Assembly (NCBI GenBank): GCA_963702235.1
Contig: CAVPBZ010000002.1
Span: 124,001-188,000 of the forward strand
Length of the DNA stretch: 64,000 bases
Source: PALSA-505 sp963702235
Lineage (GTDB): Bacteria > Actinomycetota > Actinomycetes > Streptosporangiales > Streptosporangiaceae
Direction of reading: 5' to 3'
Both the position numbers and the translations under genes were made by a program. A model generated the notes under the pieces. That model worked only from the letters and a program-made list of their open reading frames with translations, was not told the origin of the DNA and made no database searches. Positions 8,291-17,358 of this stretch are shown in pieces (the stretch's first letter is position 1; each line of letters begins with the position of its first letter).

Positions 8291-9745
8291 ATGGCGACTC
8301 CGGACGAGGACATCCACTCCGCGCCGGCGGCTGGCGCGCCGGTCGCCACGGTGGTGCGCGAGGGCAGCTACGGCGAGAAGGTCGTCGCGGTCGAGCCCGG
8401 CGGGGCTGAGTTCATCCCGCTGAACGAACGGCACGGACGGCCAATCCAGCTGTTCTGGACGTGGACATCGCCCAACCTGGAGTTCGCCACGATCTTCGTG
8501 GGCGTCATCGCGGTCGCCGTGTTCGGGCTGAGCTTCTGGCTGGCGGTGCTGGCGATCGTGCTCGGCACCGCGGTCGGCTCGGTCACCCAGGGCCTGCTTT
8601 CGGCGCAGGGGCCGGCGCACGGGGTGCCGCAGATGGTGCTCAGCAGGCTCGGCTTCGGCTACTGGGGCAACATCCTGCCCGCCGGGCTGAACGCGCTCAC
8701 CGCGGGCATCGGCTGGTTCGCGGTCAACAGCGTCAGCGGTACGTTCGCGCTGAATACGCTCACCCACCTGGCCAAGCCGGCTTGCCTGGTGATCATCGTG
8801 CTGGCACAGGTCGTGGTCGCGTTCTTCGGCTACAACCTGGTGCACGCGTTCGAGCGGTACGTCTTCCCCGTCCTGGCCATCATCTTCCTGATCACCACCG
8901 TCGTGATCTTGGCCAAGACGCACCCGGGCGCGCACATCGCGCCCGGCTTCGCGGGGACGACGGGCGGGTTCCTGCTGGCCACCGGCGCGGCGTTCGGCTA
9001 CGCGGTCGGCTGGAACCCTTATGCGGCCGACTACACCCGGTACTTCCCGCCGGACACGAGCAAGCAAGCCATCGCCTGGTGGGCCGGCCTCGGCGTGTTC
9101 GTGTCGTGCGTCATCCTCGAGGTCGTCGGCGCGGCGTCCGCGACGCTGAGCGGAGCGAGCGCGGTTGGGAGCAACCCCACCGGTGCCTTTACCGGTCACC
9201 TGCCGACCGGGCTGGCGGACGCCACCCTGCTCGCGATCGCGCTCGGCGCGGTGGCGGCGAACGTGCTCAACATCTATTCCGGAGCGCTGTCCTTTACCGC
9301 GCTGGGCATCAGGCTGCCGCTACGGCTGCGGCGCGCGATCGTAGCCGTGGCGTTCGGCGTCATCGGCTTCATCGTGGCGTATTACGGGCTGCACGACGCC
9401 GGCACTAAGTACGAGAACTTCCTGCTGGTGATCGCGTACTGGATCGCGCCGTGGCTGGCCGTGGTGTTCTGCGACCAGTTGCTGCGCCGCGGCCGCGGCC
9501 CGGTCGACGAGCTGCTGTTCGACAAGCACTACACCAACTGGGCGGGCCCGGTGGCGATGGCGGTCGGCATGGGCGTGTCCATCTGGCTGTTCTCCAACCA
9601 GACCGAGTACACCGGCTTCGTGCCCACGCGCGTCCCCACGGTCGGGGACCTGACGTTCGAGGCCGGCTTCCTGATCACCGCGGTCGTCTACCTCGGCTGG
9701 CATGCGGTCGAGCGGAGGCTCAAGGCGTCCCCCGCGACCCGCTAG
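8291..9745 (+). CDS. NCS1-family nucleobase:cation symporter (cytosine/purine/allantoin permease)
   Basis: A 484-residue polytopic protein with about twelve membrane segments. The cytoplasmic N-terminus (FIPLNERHGRPIQLF then WTSPN) and the block GFGYWGN then GWFAVNSVSG match NCS1 transporters, which take up cytosine, purines, allantoin, hydantoins or thiamine with Na+ or H+. AAGGAGAC before the ATG at 8291 fixes the start. It is divergent from purK, so a purine-related substrate is an attractive guess, not a proof. Confidence 0.88.
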   Translation: MATPDEDIHSAPAAGAPVATVVREGSYGEKVVAVEPGGAEFIPLNERHGRPIQLFWTWTSPNLEFATIFVGVIAVAVFGLSFWLAVLAIVLGTAVGSVTQGLLSAQGPAHGVPQMVLSRLGFGYWGNILPAGLNALTAGIGWFAVNSVSGTFALNTLTHLAKPACLVIIVLAQVVVAFFGYNLVHAFERYVFPVLAIIFLITTVVILAKTHPGAHIAPGFAGTTGGFLLATGAAFGYAVGWNPYAADYTRYFPPDTSKQAIAWWAGLGVFVSCVILEVVGAASATLSGASAVGSNPTGAFTGHLPTGLADATLLAIALGAVAANVLNIYSGALSFTALGIRLPLRLRRAIVAVAFGVIGFIVAYYGLHDAGTKYENFLLVIAYWIAPWLAVVFCDQLLRRGRGPVDELLFDKHYTNWAGPVAMAVGMGVSIWLFSNQTEYTGFVPTRVPTVGDLTFEAGFLITAVVYLGWHAVERRLKASPATR

Positions 9746-9927
9746 CTGGCCGGTGTCCGCCGCGTTACCGAGTAGGTAAATCCTGTTACTGCGTCGGTCA
9801 AGTTGCGTTAGCGCGCCAGCCCCTCCGGGTAACCTGGCAGCTTCTGCGCCGTCCGGCGGAAATCGGGACGATCTGTCGTGGCTGCTACTGGCCGTTACTC
9901 GCGGTATCTGAGAGGGGACCGGCCCGG

Positions 9928-10563
9928 ATGGGGAGCCTGTTCACCGGCGTACACCGCCGCTTCGCCGGCCTGATCGCTGAACTGGCCAAGTTCGGCCTGG
10001 TCGGCGGCATCGCGGCGGTCGTTGACCTCGGCGGGGCCGGCTACCTGCACGGGGCCGTCGGCATGGGGCCGCTGTCGGCCAAGGCGATCTCGATCTCCGT
10101 CGCCACGGTGCTTTCCTACGTCGGCAACAGGTTCTGGACCTTCCGGCACCGGGCCAACCACGCGCTGCTCCGCGAGTGGGCCGTGTTCTTCCTGCTGAAC
10201 GCGATGGGCCTGGTGATCGCGGAGGCCACGATCGGGTTCACCTACTACGTGCTGGGCTTCCACGGGTCGCTGGCCTTCAACCTGGCCAGCGTGGCCGGGA
10301 CCGGGCTGGGCACGATCTTCCGGTTCTGGTCCTACAAGAAGTGGGTGTTCATCGCGCCGGAGACGCTGACGGGCGAACTGCCCGAGCAGATACCGGAGCT
10401 CGGGTCCTCGGGAACGTCGTCATCGCCGAGCCGGTCCCCGCGGGCCGGCTCCTCGCGGGCCGCCTCCCCGCGGGCCGCCTCCACCCGGGCCGCAGCTTCA
10501 CGGGCCGCGCCGCCGCGGAGCTCGTCGTTCCGTTCCGGCTACGCGGGAGCGCACCGGCGGTAG
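9928..10563 (+). CDS. GtrA-family membrane protein
   Basis: The 211-residue product has four membrane helices between about residues 18 and 140 and the GtrA motifs FGLVGGIAAVVD, GNRFWTFRH and FRFWSYKKWVF. GtrA proteins are thought to help flip or transfer polyprenyl-linked sugars in cell-surface glycan synthesis. The C-terminal 60 residues are a Ser/Arg/Ala-rich low-complexity tail from short in-frame repeats (RAAS, RAAP), unusual for the family. I chose the ATG at 9928 because the first helix follows closely and AGAGGGGA lies upstream. The equivalent place in M. tuberculosis holds Rv3277, also GtrA-like. Confidence 0.88.
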   Translation: MGSLFTGVHRRFAGLIAELAKFGLVGGIAAVVDLGGAGYLHGAVGMGPLSAKAISISVATVLSYVGNRFWTFRHRANHALLREWAVFFLLNAMGLVIAEATIGFTYYVLGFHGSLAFNLASVAGTGLGTIFRFWSYKKWVFIAPETLTGELPEQIPELGSSGTSSSPSRSPRAGSSRAASPRAASTRAAASRAAPPRSSSFRSGYAGAHRR

Positions 10564-10591
10564 GCCGTAGGCAGCGACCGGTGGCCGGGCC

Positions 10592-11869
10592 TCACGCCGG
10601 GCCGCTGACGACCGGCAGGTCATCGGCCGCGCTGGGCGCCGCCATCGGCAGGAAGACCGCGAAGACGGCCGGCCTCGGCCGGACCAGCACGACCCGCCCG
10701 CCGTCCCCTTCGGCCACCGCCCGGGCCAGCGCCAGGCCGAGCCCGGTGCCGTGCGGGCGGCCGCTCACGTTCCGCTCGAAGATGCGCGGCACCAGCTCCG
10801 AGGGCACCCCCTGTCCCTCGTCCCGCACCTCGATCACCACCGACTTGGGTGTCTGCGACGTGCGGATGGTGACCGTCCCCGCGCCGTGCACCAGCGCGTT
10901 GTCCAGCAGCGTGGCGATCACCTGGCCCAGCGTCCCGGTCGTCGCGTAAGCCTGCAGTCCCTTCTCGCCGGCGACCTCGAGCTTCCTGTTCGACCGGCGG
11001 AAAGCAGGCTCCCACTCGGCCACCTGCTGGGCCAGGATGTCGTCGATCCCGGCGAACTCGGGCACGGCCGACCCGACCGGCCGGGTCCGGCCGAGTAGCT
11101 GGGTGACCACCTCGGTGAGCCGCTCGGTCTGGCTGAGTGCCGCCTCGCCCTCGGTCCGCACCGCCGCGGGATCGTCGGCAGCGGCGATCATCTCCTCCAG
11201 CCGCATGGACAGCGCGGTCAGCGGGGTGCGCAGCTGGTGCGAGGCGTCGGAGGCGAACTCACGCTCGGCGGTAAGCAGGTCGGACACCTGCCGCGCGGAG
11301 CGGTCCAGGCCCTCCGCCACCTGGTCGAGCTCCGGCAGCCCGTACCTGAGCCCGGACGGCCGCGCATCGCCCGAGCCGAGCCGGGCCGCCGCCCCGGCCA
11401 GCTGCTCCAGCGGGCGGGTGAACCGCCGCGCTTGCCGGAAGGCCAGCACGACCGCCACGCCCACCGCGAGCAGGGAGAGCGCGCCGACCAGCGCCAGCCC
11501 GCTGTTCACCCGCCCGGCGACGTTCGCGCTGTTGGTCTCCACGATTACGGTGAAGTTGCCGTTGGAGTCCTGCCCGCTGCTCACGTGGTGCGGAGGAGGG
11601 CGACGCCCCACGGCCACCGCCGGCTCGCCCTTCTGCCTGATGATGATGTAGTCGCCAGGCAGCGAGTCAGCGATCTCCTGGTAGTCCTGCGGCTGATGGT
11701 GGACCGCCCGGTACTGCACCACCGTGGCCGCCGTGCTCGCGTCCCGCTGCAGCTGCCGCCCTGACTCGTCGATCACCAGGCGGCTGATGACGATCGCCAG
11801 CGGCACGCCGAGCAGCAGGACTGCCGTCACCGCCACGAGCAGGGTGGAGATCAGCAGCCGCCTGCGCAC
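10592..11869 (-). CDS. Sensor histidine kinase of a two-component system
   Basis: This 425-residue membrane kinase has a helix at about residues 7-30, an extracytoplasmic sensor of about 100 residues, a second helix near 130-155 and a HAMP domain. The dimerisation box ASHQLRTPLTAL carries the phospho-accepting His. The ATPase domain shows N box LLDNALVHG, G1 DEGQGVP and G2 GTGLGLALAR. It starts seven bases after the stop of the response-regulator gene, so both are co-transcribed from upstream. The signal is unknown; a cell-envelope cue is plausible given the external domain. Confidence 0.92.
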   Translation of the reverse strand: MRRRLLISTLLVAVTAVLLLGVPLAIVISRLVIDESGRQLQRDASTAATVVQYRAVHHQPQDYQEIADSLPGDYIIIRQKGEPAVAVGRRPPPHHVSSGQDSNGNFTVIVETNSANVAGRVNSGLALVGALSLLAVGVAVVLAFRQARRFTRPLEQLAGAAARLGSGDARPSGLRYGLPELDQVAEGLDRSARQVSDLLTAEREFASDASHQLRTPLTALSMRLEEMIAAADDPAAVRTEGEAALSQTERLTEVVTQLLGRTRPVGSAVPEFAGIDDILAQQVAEWEPAFRRSNRKLEVAGEKGLQAYATTGTLGQVIATLLDNALVHGAGTVTIRTSQTPKSVVIEVRDEGQGVPSELVPRIFERNVSGRPHGTGLGLALARAVAEGDGGRVVLVRPRPAVFAVFLPMAAPSAADDLPVVSGPA

Positions 11870-11876
11870 CGGTCAG

Positions 11877-12548
11877 TCAGTCCTCCCGCTCGAACCTGAA
11901 CCCCACGCCGCGCACCGTCGTGATGTACCGGGAGCTGTGCGCGTCGTCGCCCAGCTTGCGGCGCAGCCAGGAAACGTGCATGTCCAGGGTCTTCGTCGAG
12001 GCCCACCACTTCGCGCCCCAGACGTCCCGCATCAGCTGTTCCCTGGTGACCACTTTGCCCGCGTCCCTGATCAGCGCCCAGAGCAGGTCGAACTCCTTGG
12101 TGGTGAGCTCGAGCTCGTCCTCGCCCGACCAGGCGCGGCGGGCCTCCGGGTCGATCCGCACGCCTTGCACCACCTGGGTCTCCGCGCTGCCGCGCCGCAG
12201 CAGCGCCCGGACCCTGGCCAGCAGCTCGGCCAGCCGGAACGGCTTGGTGACGTAGTCATCGGCCCCCGCATCCAGGCCGATCACGGTGTCCACCTCGTCG
12301 GCCCGGGCGGTGAGGACGAGCACGGGGGTCGCGCGTCCTTCCGACCGCAGCCGCCGGCAGACCTCGAGCCCGTCAAGCTCGGGCAGCCCGAGGTCCAGAA
12401 CGATCAGGTCGATGCCGCCGCCCAGGGCACGGCCCAGTGTGGCCGGGCCGTCGGATGACACGTCAACGTCATAGCCCTCACGCCGTAGCGCGCGGGCGAG
12501 AGGGTCCGATATAGAGGGATCGTCTTCGGCAAGCAAAACGCTGGTCAT
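11877..12548 (-). CDS. OmpR/PhoB-family response regulator
   Basis: A 223-residue regulator with a receiver domain (acidic pocket LAEDD, phospho-acceptor Asp52 in IVLDLGLPELDG, Thr80, Lys102 in VTKPF) and a C-terminal winged helix (ELTTKEFDLLWAL, recognition helix STKTLDMHVSWLRRKLG, wing TVRGVGFRFE). It partners the kinase immediately downstream. Targets are unknown. The upstream carboxylase gene ends 31 bases before, so read-through from the acyl-CoA cluster is possible. Confidence 0.94.
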   Translation of the reverse strand: MTSVLLAEDDPSISDPLARALRREGYDVDVSSDGPATLGRALGGGIDLIVLDLGLPELDGLEVCRRLRSEGRATPVLVLTARADEVDTVIGLDAGADDYVTKPFRLAELLARVRALLRRGSAETQVVQGVRIDPEARRAWSGEDELELTTKEFDLLWALIRDAGKVVTREQLMRDVWGAKWWASTKTLDMHVSWLRRKLGDDAHSSRYITTVRGVGFRFERED

Positions 12549-12579
12549 GGGCAGATCGTACTTTCTTCTGGCCGCAGAG

Positions 12580-14256
12580 TCAGACAGGAGTCACCCCGTG
12601 CCTGCGCCTGGAGAACGATCTGTCCTTGCCGCGGGCCGCCGCGAACCTCCTGACCAGCTCCGCCCGGAGATCTTCGGGCTCGACCACGTCGTCCACGACC
12701 AGCTCGCCGGCCAGCCGGATCACGTCGATATCGGCGTCGTACTCGCGGCGCAGCCGCTCCGTCTCCGCGGTCCGCGCCGCCTCATCACCGATCTCGGCCA
12801 GCTTGTTGAAATAGACGGCGTTGACCGCGGCCTCCGCGCCCATCACCGCGATCTTCGCGGTCGGCAGCGCCAGCGTCGCGTCCGGCTCGAAACCGGGGCC
12901 GGCCATCGCGTACAGGCCCGCGCCGTAGGCCTTGCGGACCACCACGCAGATCTTCGGAACGGTGGCCTCCGATACCGCGCTGATCATCTTCGCGCCGTGC
13001 CTGATGATGCCCTGGCGTTCCACCGCGGTGCCGACCATGAACCCGGGCACGTCGGCCAGGAACAGCAGTGGAACGTTGAACGCGTCGCAGAGCTGGATGA
13101 ACCGGGTGGCCTTGTCGGCGGAGTCCACGAACAGCACGCCGCCCTTGAACATCGGGTTGTTCGCCACTACGCCGGTCACCTTGCCGTCAAGCCGGGCGAA
13201 GCCGGTGACGATCTCCCGGGCCCACAGCGCGTGAACCTCGAAGAACGAGTCCTCGTCCACGATGCCGCGCAGGTAGCGGCGCATGTCGAACGCCTGCCGC
13301 TCACTGGCCGGGATCAGGGTGCGCAGCCGGCCGGCGTCGGCGGGCCGCGGCTCCCGCGCCGCTGCCGCGGGCGGCGGCTGCTCCCAGTTGGACGGCAGGT
13401 AGGACAGGTAGCCGCGCACCGCGTCGAGCGCCGCGCGCTCGGACTCGGCCAGGAGATGGCCGCAGCCAGAGACGGTGCAGTGCATCCTGGCGCCGCCCAT
13501 CTCCTCCAGCGTGGTCTTCTCCTTCACCACCATCTCGACCATCCGCGGGCTGCCGAGGTACATCGAGGCGTTCCCGTCCACCATCGCCACGAAGTCGCAG
13601 AACGCCGGGATGTACGCGCCGCCCGCGGCCGACGGGCCGAACAGCGCGCAGACCTGCGGGATCGCACCGGACGCGCGTACCTGGGTGTGGAAGATCTTCC
13701 CCGCGCCGCGGCGGCCGGGGAACATCTCGACCTGGTCGGTGATCCGCGCGCCCGCGGAGTCCACCAGGTAGATCATCGGGATGCCGCTGGCGTACGCCTT
13801 CTCGATGATCCGGATGATCTTCTCGACGGTGCGCGCCCCCCAGGAGCCGGCCTTGACCGTGGAGTCGTTGGCCATCAGCGCCACCGGCCTGCCGCCGACC
13901 GTGGCGGTGCCGGTGATCACCCCGTCGGCCGGCAGCCCGTCGGCGAGCGCGTTGGCGTAGCGCCCGTCCTCGGCGAGGCTGCCGGCGTCGATGAGCAGCG
14001 CGATCCGGTTACGGGCGAAGAGCTTGCCCTTGGCCGCGGCCGACTCGTGGTAGCGTGCGGCGCCGCCCGCCTCGATCCTGGCCCGGAGGTCAGCAAGCTC
14101 AGGATGCGCGCCCGCTTGGGCGTCTGCTGATGCCTCTGCTTGGGCGTCTGCTGATGCCTCTGCTTGGGCGCCTGCTGATGCCCCGGCTGGCGCGTCGCCT
14201 GGTGGTGCCACGGCTGGTGCGTCGCCTGCTTGTGCGTCCACTGCTGGTGCGTCCAC
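12580..14256 (-). CDS. Acyl-CoA carboxylase beta (carboxyltransferase) subunit, methylcrotonyl-CoA type
   Basis: The 558-residue protein has both carboxyltransferase halves: N-terminal oxyanion-hole region (LFGPSAAGGAYIPAF) and C-terminal crotonase half (LADVPGFMVG, AYGAGLYAM). It transfers CO2 from carboxybiotin to an acyl-CoA. The neighbouring HMG-CoA lyase and enoyl-CoA hydratase suggest 3-methylcrotonyl-CoA in leucine breakdown, but no biotin-carrying alpha chain lies in this cluster; the one at 29968 may serve. The first 45 residues are an Ala/Asp/Gln/Glu repeat tract encoded by 24-bp repeats and absent from most relatives. The true start could lie after it, near PELADLRARIE. Confidence 0.88.
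   Translation of the reverse strand: MDAPAVDAQAGDAPAVAPPGDAPAGASAGAQAEASADAQAEASADAQAGAHPELADLRARIEAGGAARYHESAAAKGKLFARNRIALLIDAGSLAEDGRYANALADGLPADGVITGTATVGGRPVALMANDSTVKAGSWGARTVEKIIRIIEKAYASGIPMIYLVDSAGARITDQVEMFPGRRGAGKIFHTQVRASGAIPQVCALFGPSAAGGAYIPAFCDFVAMVDGNASMYLGSPRMVEMVVKEKTTLEEMGGARMHCTVSGCGHLLAESERAALDAVRGYLSYLPSNWEQPPPAAAAREPRPADAGRLRTLIPASERQAFDMRRYLRGIVDEDSFFEVHALWAREIVTGFARLDGKVTGVVANNPMFKGGVLFVDSADKATRFIQLCDAFNVPLLFLADVPGFMVGTAVERQGIIRHGAKMISAVSEATVPKICVVVRKAYGAGLYAMAGPGFEPDATLALPTAKIAVMGAEAAVNAVYFNKLAEIGDEAARTAETERLRREYDADIDVIRLAGELVVDDVVEPEDLRAELVRRFAAARGKDRSFSRRRHGVTPV
14114..14185 (-). repeat. Three tandem 24-bp repeats inside the carboxylase N-terminus
   Basis: On the plus strand the unit GCTTGGGCGTCTGCTGATGC plus CTCT occurs at 14114 and 14138 identically, and at 14162 with a few changes. 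Because 24 is a multiple of three, copy-number change keeps the frame and adds eight residues (AEASADAQ type). It looks like recent slippage expansion of a disordered tail. Confidence 0.85.
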
Positions 14257-14270
14257 GCTGGCGAGAGTAC

Positions 14271-15186
14271 TCAGGGAGCGATGGTCCGGCCGCGCGGACC
14301 GGCTCGCAGGACCTGCGAGGGCAGCGTCCGGCCGACGATCCGCTCCGCGTCGGCCGCCGCCTCGATCATCGCCTCGAGGTCCACGCCCGTGGCCACGCCC
14401 ATGTCCTCGACCATGTAGATGAGCTCCTCGGTGGCGATGTTCCCGGTCGCCCCTGGCGCGTACGGGCAGCCGCCGAGCCCGCCGACCGACGCGTCGAAAT
14501 CGGCCACGCCCAGTTCGAGCGCGGTCAGCACGTTCGCCAGCCCCGTGCCGCGGGTGTTGTGAAAGTGCAGGTTGAGGCCGATCTCCGGGTGCCGGGACCG
14601 GAACTCGCCGACCAGCGCCCGCACCCGGGACGGCGTGGCCATCCCGGTGGTGTCCCCGAACGAGACCGAGTCGGCCCCGTCGGCCACCGCACGGCTGGCC
14701 ACAGCCACCACCCGCTCGACCGGCAGGTCGCCCTCATACGGGCAGCCCCAGGCGGTCGAGACGATCACCTGACAGGTCGCGCCCGCCTGGTGCGCCGCGT
14801 CGATGATCACCGCAATGTCGTCCAGCGACTCCTCGGTGCTCCGGTTCACGTTCTTCCGGTTGTGCGTGTCCGAGGCGGACACGACGGCCTCGACCTCGGT
14901 GAATCCGGCGTCGAGCGCACGGGTGGCGCCGCGGGAGTTCGGCACGAGCGCGGAGTACCTGACGTCGGTCGCCCGCCGGATTCTGCTTCCACACCTCGTC
15001 CGCGTCGGCCATCTGCGGTATGGCCCTCGGGTGCACGAACGAGACCGCCTCGATCCGCTGCAGCCCGGTGGCGGACAGCCGGTCGATCAGCGCAATCTTG
15101 GCGCCGGTCGGGACCGGGTCCTCGTTCTGCAGGCCGTCCCGCGGTCCGACCTCGCGCAGCGATATCCGGTCAGGAAGGTCGCTCAC
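14271..15186 (-). CDS. mvaB: Hydroxymethylglutaryl-CoA lyase, split by an apparent +1 frameshift
   Basis: The enzyme splits HMG-CoA to acetyl-CoA and acetoacetate, the last step of leucine catabolism. The first part (15186 to about 14985) carries SLREVGPRDGLQNE. The second, in another frame down to 14271, carries NVNRSTEESLDDI, NLHFHNTRGTGLAN and the active-site signature GLGGCPYAPGATGN with its Cys. The junction VWKQ/RRATDVRYSALVP is restored if one A is removed from CAGAATCCGG near 14980, giving CAGATCCGG. All catalytic motifs are otherwise intact, so I favour a consensus error over decay. It lies between the hydratase and carboxylase genes. Confidence 0.82.
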
Positions 15187-15208
15187 CGGGGTTGCCTCCT
15201 CTTGTCCG

Positions 15209-15997
15209 TCATTCGCCGGGCCACTGCGGCTCCCGCTTCTCGTTGAACGCCGCGATGCCCTCTTTTCTGTCCGCGGAGAACGCGGCCGTCCGCCACGCGG
15301 CGTCCTCGACGTCCAGTCCCGCTGCGAGCCCGATTCCCGCGCCGTTCCTGATTGCTTGTTTTGCCGCCCGAACGGCCACGGGCGAATTGCGCGCCATCAG
15401 GCCGGCCAGGTGCAGCGCGCTGGTCCGCGCCGTGCCGTCGCGCACCAGGCGGTCGGCCAGGCCGATCCGGTAGGCCTCGTCGGCGTCGATCCTGCGCCCG
15501 GTGAGGATCAGGTCCGCGGCCCGGCCAGGGCCTAGCTTGCGCAGCGCGAGCTGGGTTCCGCCGCCACCCGGCACCAGGCCAACCGTGGTTTCCGGCAGGC
15601 CGAAGACGGCCGTTCCGTCGGCCACGATCAGGTCGCAGCTGAGCGCGAGCTCGCAGCCGCCGCCGAGGGCGTAGCCAGCCACCGCGGCGACGACGGGCTG
15701 GCGCAGGCCGAGCACGGCGCCGAAGGCCTCGCGGAAGACCGGCCGCTGCCGGAGGAAGTCGGCGTCGGTCATCCGGCCGCGCTCCTTCAGGTCGGCGCCC
15801 ACGCAGAACGCGCGCTCGCCGGCCGCACTGAGCACGACCGCCCGGATGGTGTGGTCGGCGGCTATTTCGGCGCACACGGCGGCCAGCCGCCAGGCCATCT
15901 CCGTGTTCAGCGCGTTCATCGCCTGCGGCCGGTCCAGCACGATCTCAGTGACGGCGTCGCCGGCGTCCTCGCCGCGCCGCAGGCTCACCCCATGCAT
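15209..15997 (-). CDS. Enoyl-CoA hydratase/isomerase family protein (methylglutaconyl-CoA hydratase-like)
   Basis: A 262-residue crotonase-fold enzyme with the oxyanion blocks AFCVGADLKERG and YALGGGCELALSCD and the catalytic Glu region GLPETTVGLVPGGGGTQ. In this setting, upstream of HMG-CoA lyase and a carboxylase beta chain, 3-methylglutaconyl-CoA hydration in leucine breakdown is the natural assignment, although crotonases are hard to tell apart. It is the first gene of the apparent minus-strand operon 15997-12580, with 22 bases before mvaB. Confidence 0.87.
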   Translation of the reverse strand: MHGVSLRRGEDAGDAVTEIVLDRPQAMNALNTEMAWRLAAVCAEIAADHTIRAVVLSAAGERAFCVGADLKERGRMTDADFLRQRPVFREAFGAVLGLRQPVVAAVAGYALGGGCELALSCDLIVADGTAVFGLPETTVGLVPGGGGTQLALRKLGPGRAADLILTGRRIDADEAYRIGLADRLVRDGTARTSALHLAGLMARNSPVAVRAAKQAIRNGAGIGLAAGLDVEDAAWRTAAFSADRKEGIAAFNEKREPQWPGE

Positions 15998-16105
15998 GAC
16001 CGCAGGCTAGTCTGCGCCGGGCCGGCCTGACCGGCCGGGCTCAGCCGCGCCGCCGGCGGAGCTCGGCCGCGCCCGGCGGAGCTCAGCTGCGCTCACCGGC
16101 GGGGG

Positions 16106-16618
16106 TCAGCTGCGCTCTTCCCCGGTCAGCCGCTGCTGCTCGTTCTCGACGAGCTGATAGAGCAGGGACTGTACCTGCTCCACGCTGGGTATCTCGTTCA
16201 GCCGCAGCTGGCCGTGCTCGCCCGCGGACTCCACCACCAGCCTGCCGCTGCCGAGCAGCCGGTCGATCGGCCCCTTCTCGAACGAGACGTCGTTGATCCT
16301 CGTCAGCGGGATGTCCCTGCCCTTGCGGGCGATGATGCCCTCGCGCATCCGGAACCGGCGGGTGGTCAGCTCGTAGGTGGTCGCCCGCCAGCGCAGGGTG
16401 GGGACGAGGACCCAGCCCAGCAGGATGATGACCGCGAGGACTCCCACCGCCAGCCGTTCCCAGCTGGCCGCGCTCCCCGAGGGAATCACGACGAGCAGGG
16501 CCACTGCCGCCGCCAGCGTGAGCACGAGAAGGAACAGCGGGCGGAGGATCGTCTTCCAGTGCGGGTGCACGAGAAGGACGCTGCGCTCGTCGTCGGCCAG
16601 CGGCCCGGGGTTCGCCAT
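16106..16618 (-). CDS. PH domain-containing membrane protein (YdbS/DUF304 type)
   Basis: This 170-residue protein starts MANPGPLADDERSVLLVHPH, has two hydrophobic segments (about residues 25-43 and 52-72), then a bacterial PH domain (TTYELTTRRFRMREGIIARKG, then RINDVSFEKG and LLGSGRLVVESAGEHG). Function is unknown; similar proteins sit at the membrane, perhaps binding lipids or partners. The ATG at 16618 is chosen because the conserved VHPHW region follows; the frame upstream belongs to the neighbouring methyltransferase. In M. tuberculosis a comparable gene (Rv3278c) also precedes birA. Confidence 0.83.
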   Translation of the reverse strand: MANPGPLADDERSVLLVHPHWKTILRPLFLLVLTLAAAVALLVVIPSGSAASWERLAVGVLAVIILLGWVLVPTLRWRATTYELTTRRFRMREGIIARKGRDIPLTRINDVSFEKGPIDRLLGSGRLVVESAGEHGQLRLNEIPSVEQVQSLLYQLVENEQQRLTGEERS

Positions 16619-16626
16619 GCGGGCTC

Positions 16627-17276
16627 CTACTGGACGAAGGTGAACAGCGGCGCGTCGGGGCGGTACGGCAGCGGCGGCCCGGTCAGCACGGCGGCACCGA
16701 CGCCGAACAGGTTGCCTTCCCCGATGACGAGAGCGTGCGGCCGGAAGCCGGCGCCAGCGGACCAGTCCTGGATGGTGTCGAGTATGCCGTCCTCCCGGGG
16801 GGCCCTGGTCCAGATCATCCAGGCTCCCGGGGCGCACAGCGCGGGGAGGAACCCCATCGTCCGCCGGATGTCCTCGTCGCTGACGTTGCCGAAGATGCCG
16901 CAGGCAAGTACCAGGGCGGCGGGCACGGCGCCGGCGTAGACGCCGGAAAGGCCGGCGTCGCCCTCGGTGACCGTGAGGCTGCCGAGGCCGCCCTGCTCGA
17001 TGCCCTTCCTGGCGACCGCCACGTTGCGAGGATTCTGCCTCCACCAGCACGCCGGCGAGGTCGCCGCCGCGCCGGTGTCGCCTGGCTACGGTGATCAGAA
17101 TCCCGGCCCTGGCCTGCGCACATGCTGATCACCCGGACCGGGCCTGGCGGCGACTCGTCCAGCGCCGACGCGATCAGGTCCTGCACGACCAGCAGCCGCA
17201 GATGAAGGGCTGAGCCCGGCCTGTCGTAGTCGTCATGCCACGCGGCATAGTCACGCAACGCCATGCCACTCATCAT
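16627..17276 (-). CDS. SAM-dependent methyltransferase, split by two apparent frameshifts
   Basis: Pieced together, the product is about 216 residues. The first part (MALRDYAAWHDDYDRPGSAL then VRVISMCAGQGRD) carries the SAM-binding motif I. The middle (LITVARRHRRGGDLAGVLVEA) lies in a second frame. The rest (RNVAVARKGIEQGGLGSLTV and PAALVLACGIFGNVSDEDI) lies in a third. Removing one T from GGGATTCTG near 17100 and one A from GCAGAATCC near 17035 gives a continuous class I methyltransferase. Both repairs recreate a GATC, as in mvaB. The substrate is unknown. The start may be any of three nearby Met codons between 17264 and 17276. Confidence 0.68.
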
Positions 17277-17358
17277 GGCCAGCCGGGCCAGCCTGGCCGG
17301 CCCGGGCAGCGCCTGGGATCCGGGGCGCGGGCGGCCGGGCCGGGGCCGGGCCGCTGGG

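Noticed and set aside
9746..9927. TTACC-GAGTA-GGTAA inverted repeat upstream of the GtrA gene as an operator
   Set aside because: The arms are only five bases long and such repeats occur often by chance; no regulator is linked.
14055..15473. 472-codon plus-strand frame with LLMPLLGR-type repeats
   Set aside because: The repeats come from the 24-bp units of the minus-strand carboxylase gene read backwards; the rest is antisense to mvaB and the hydratase gene.
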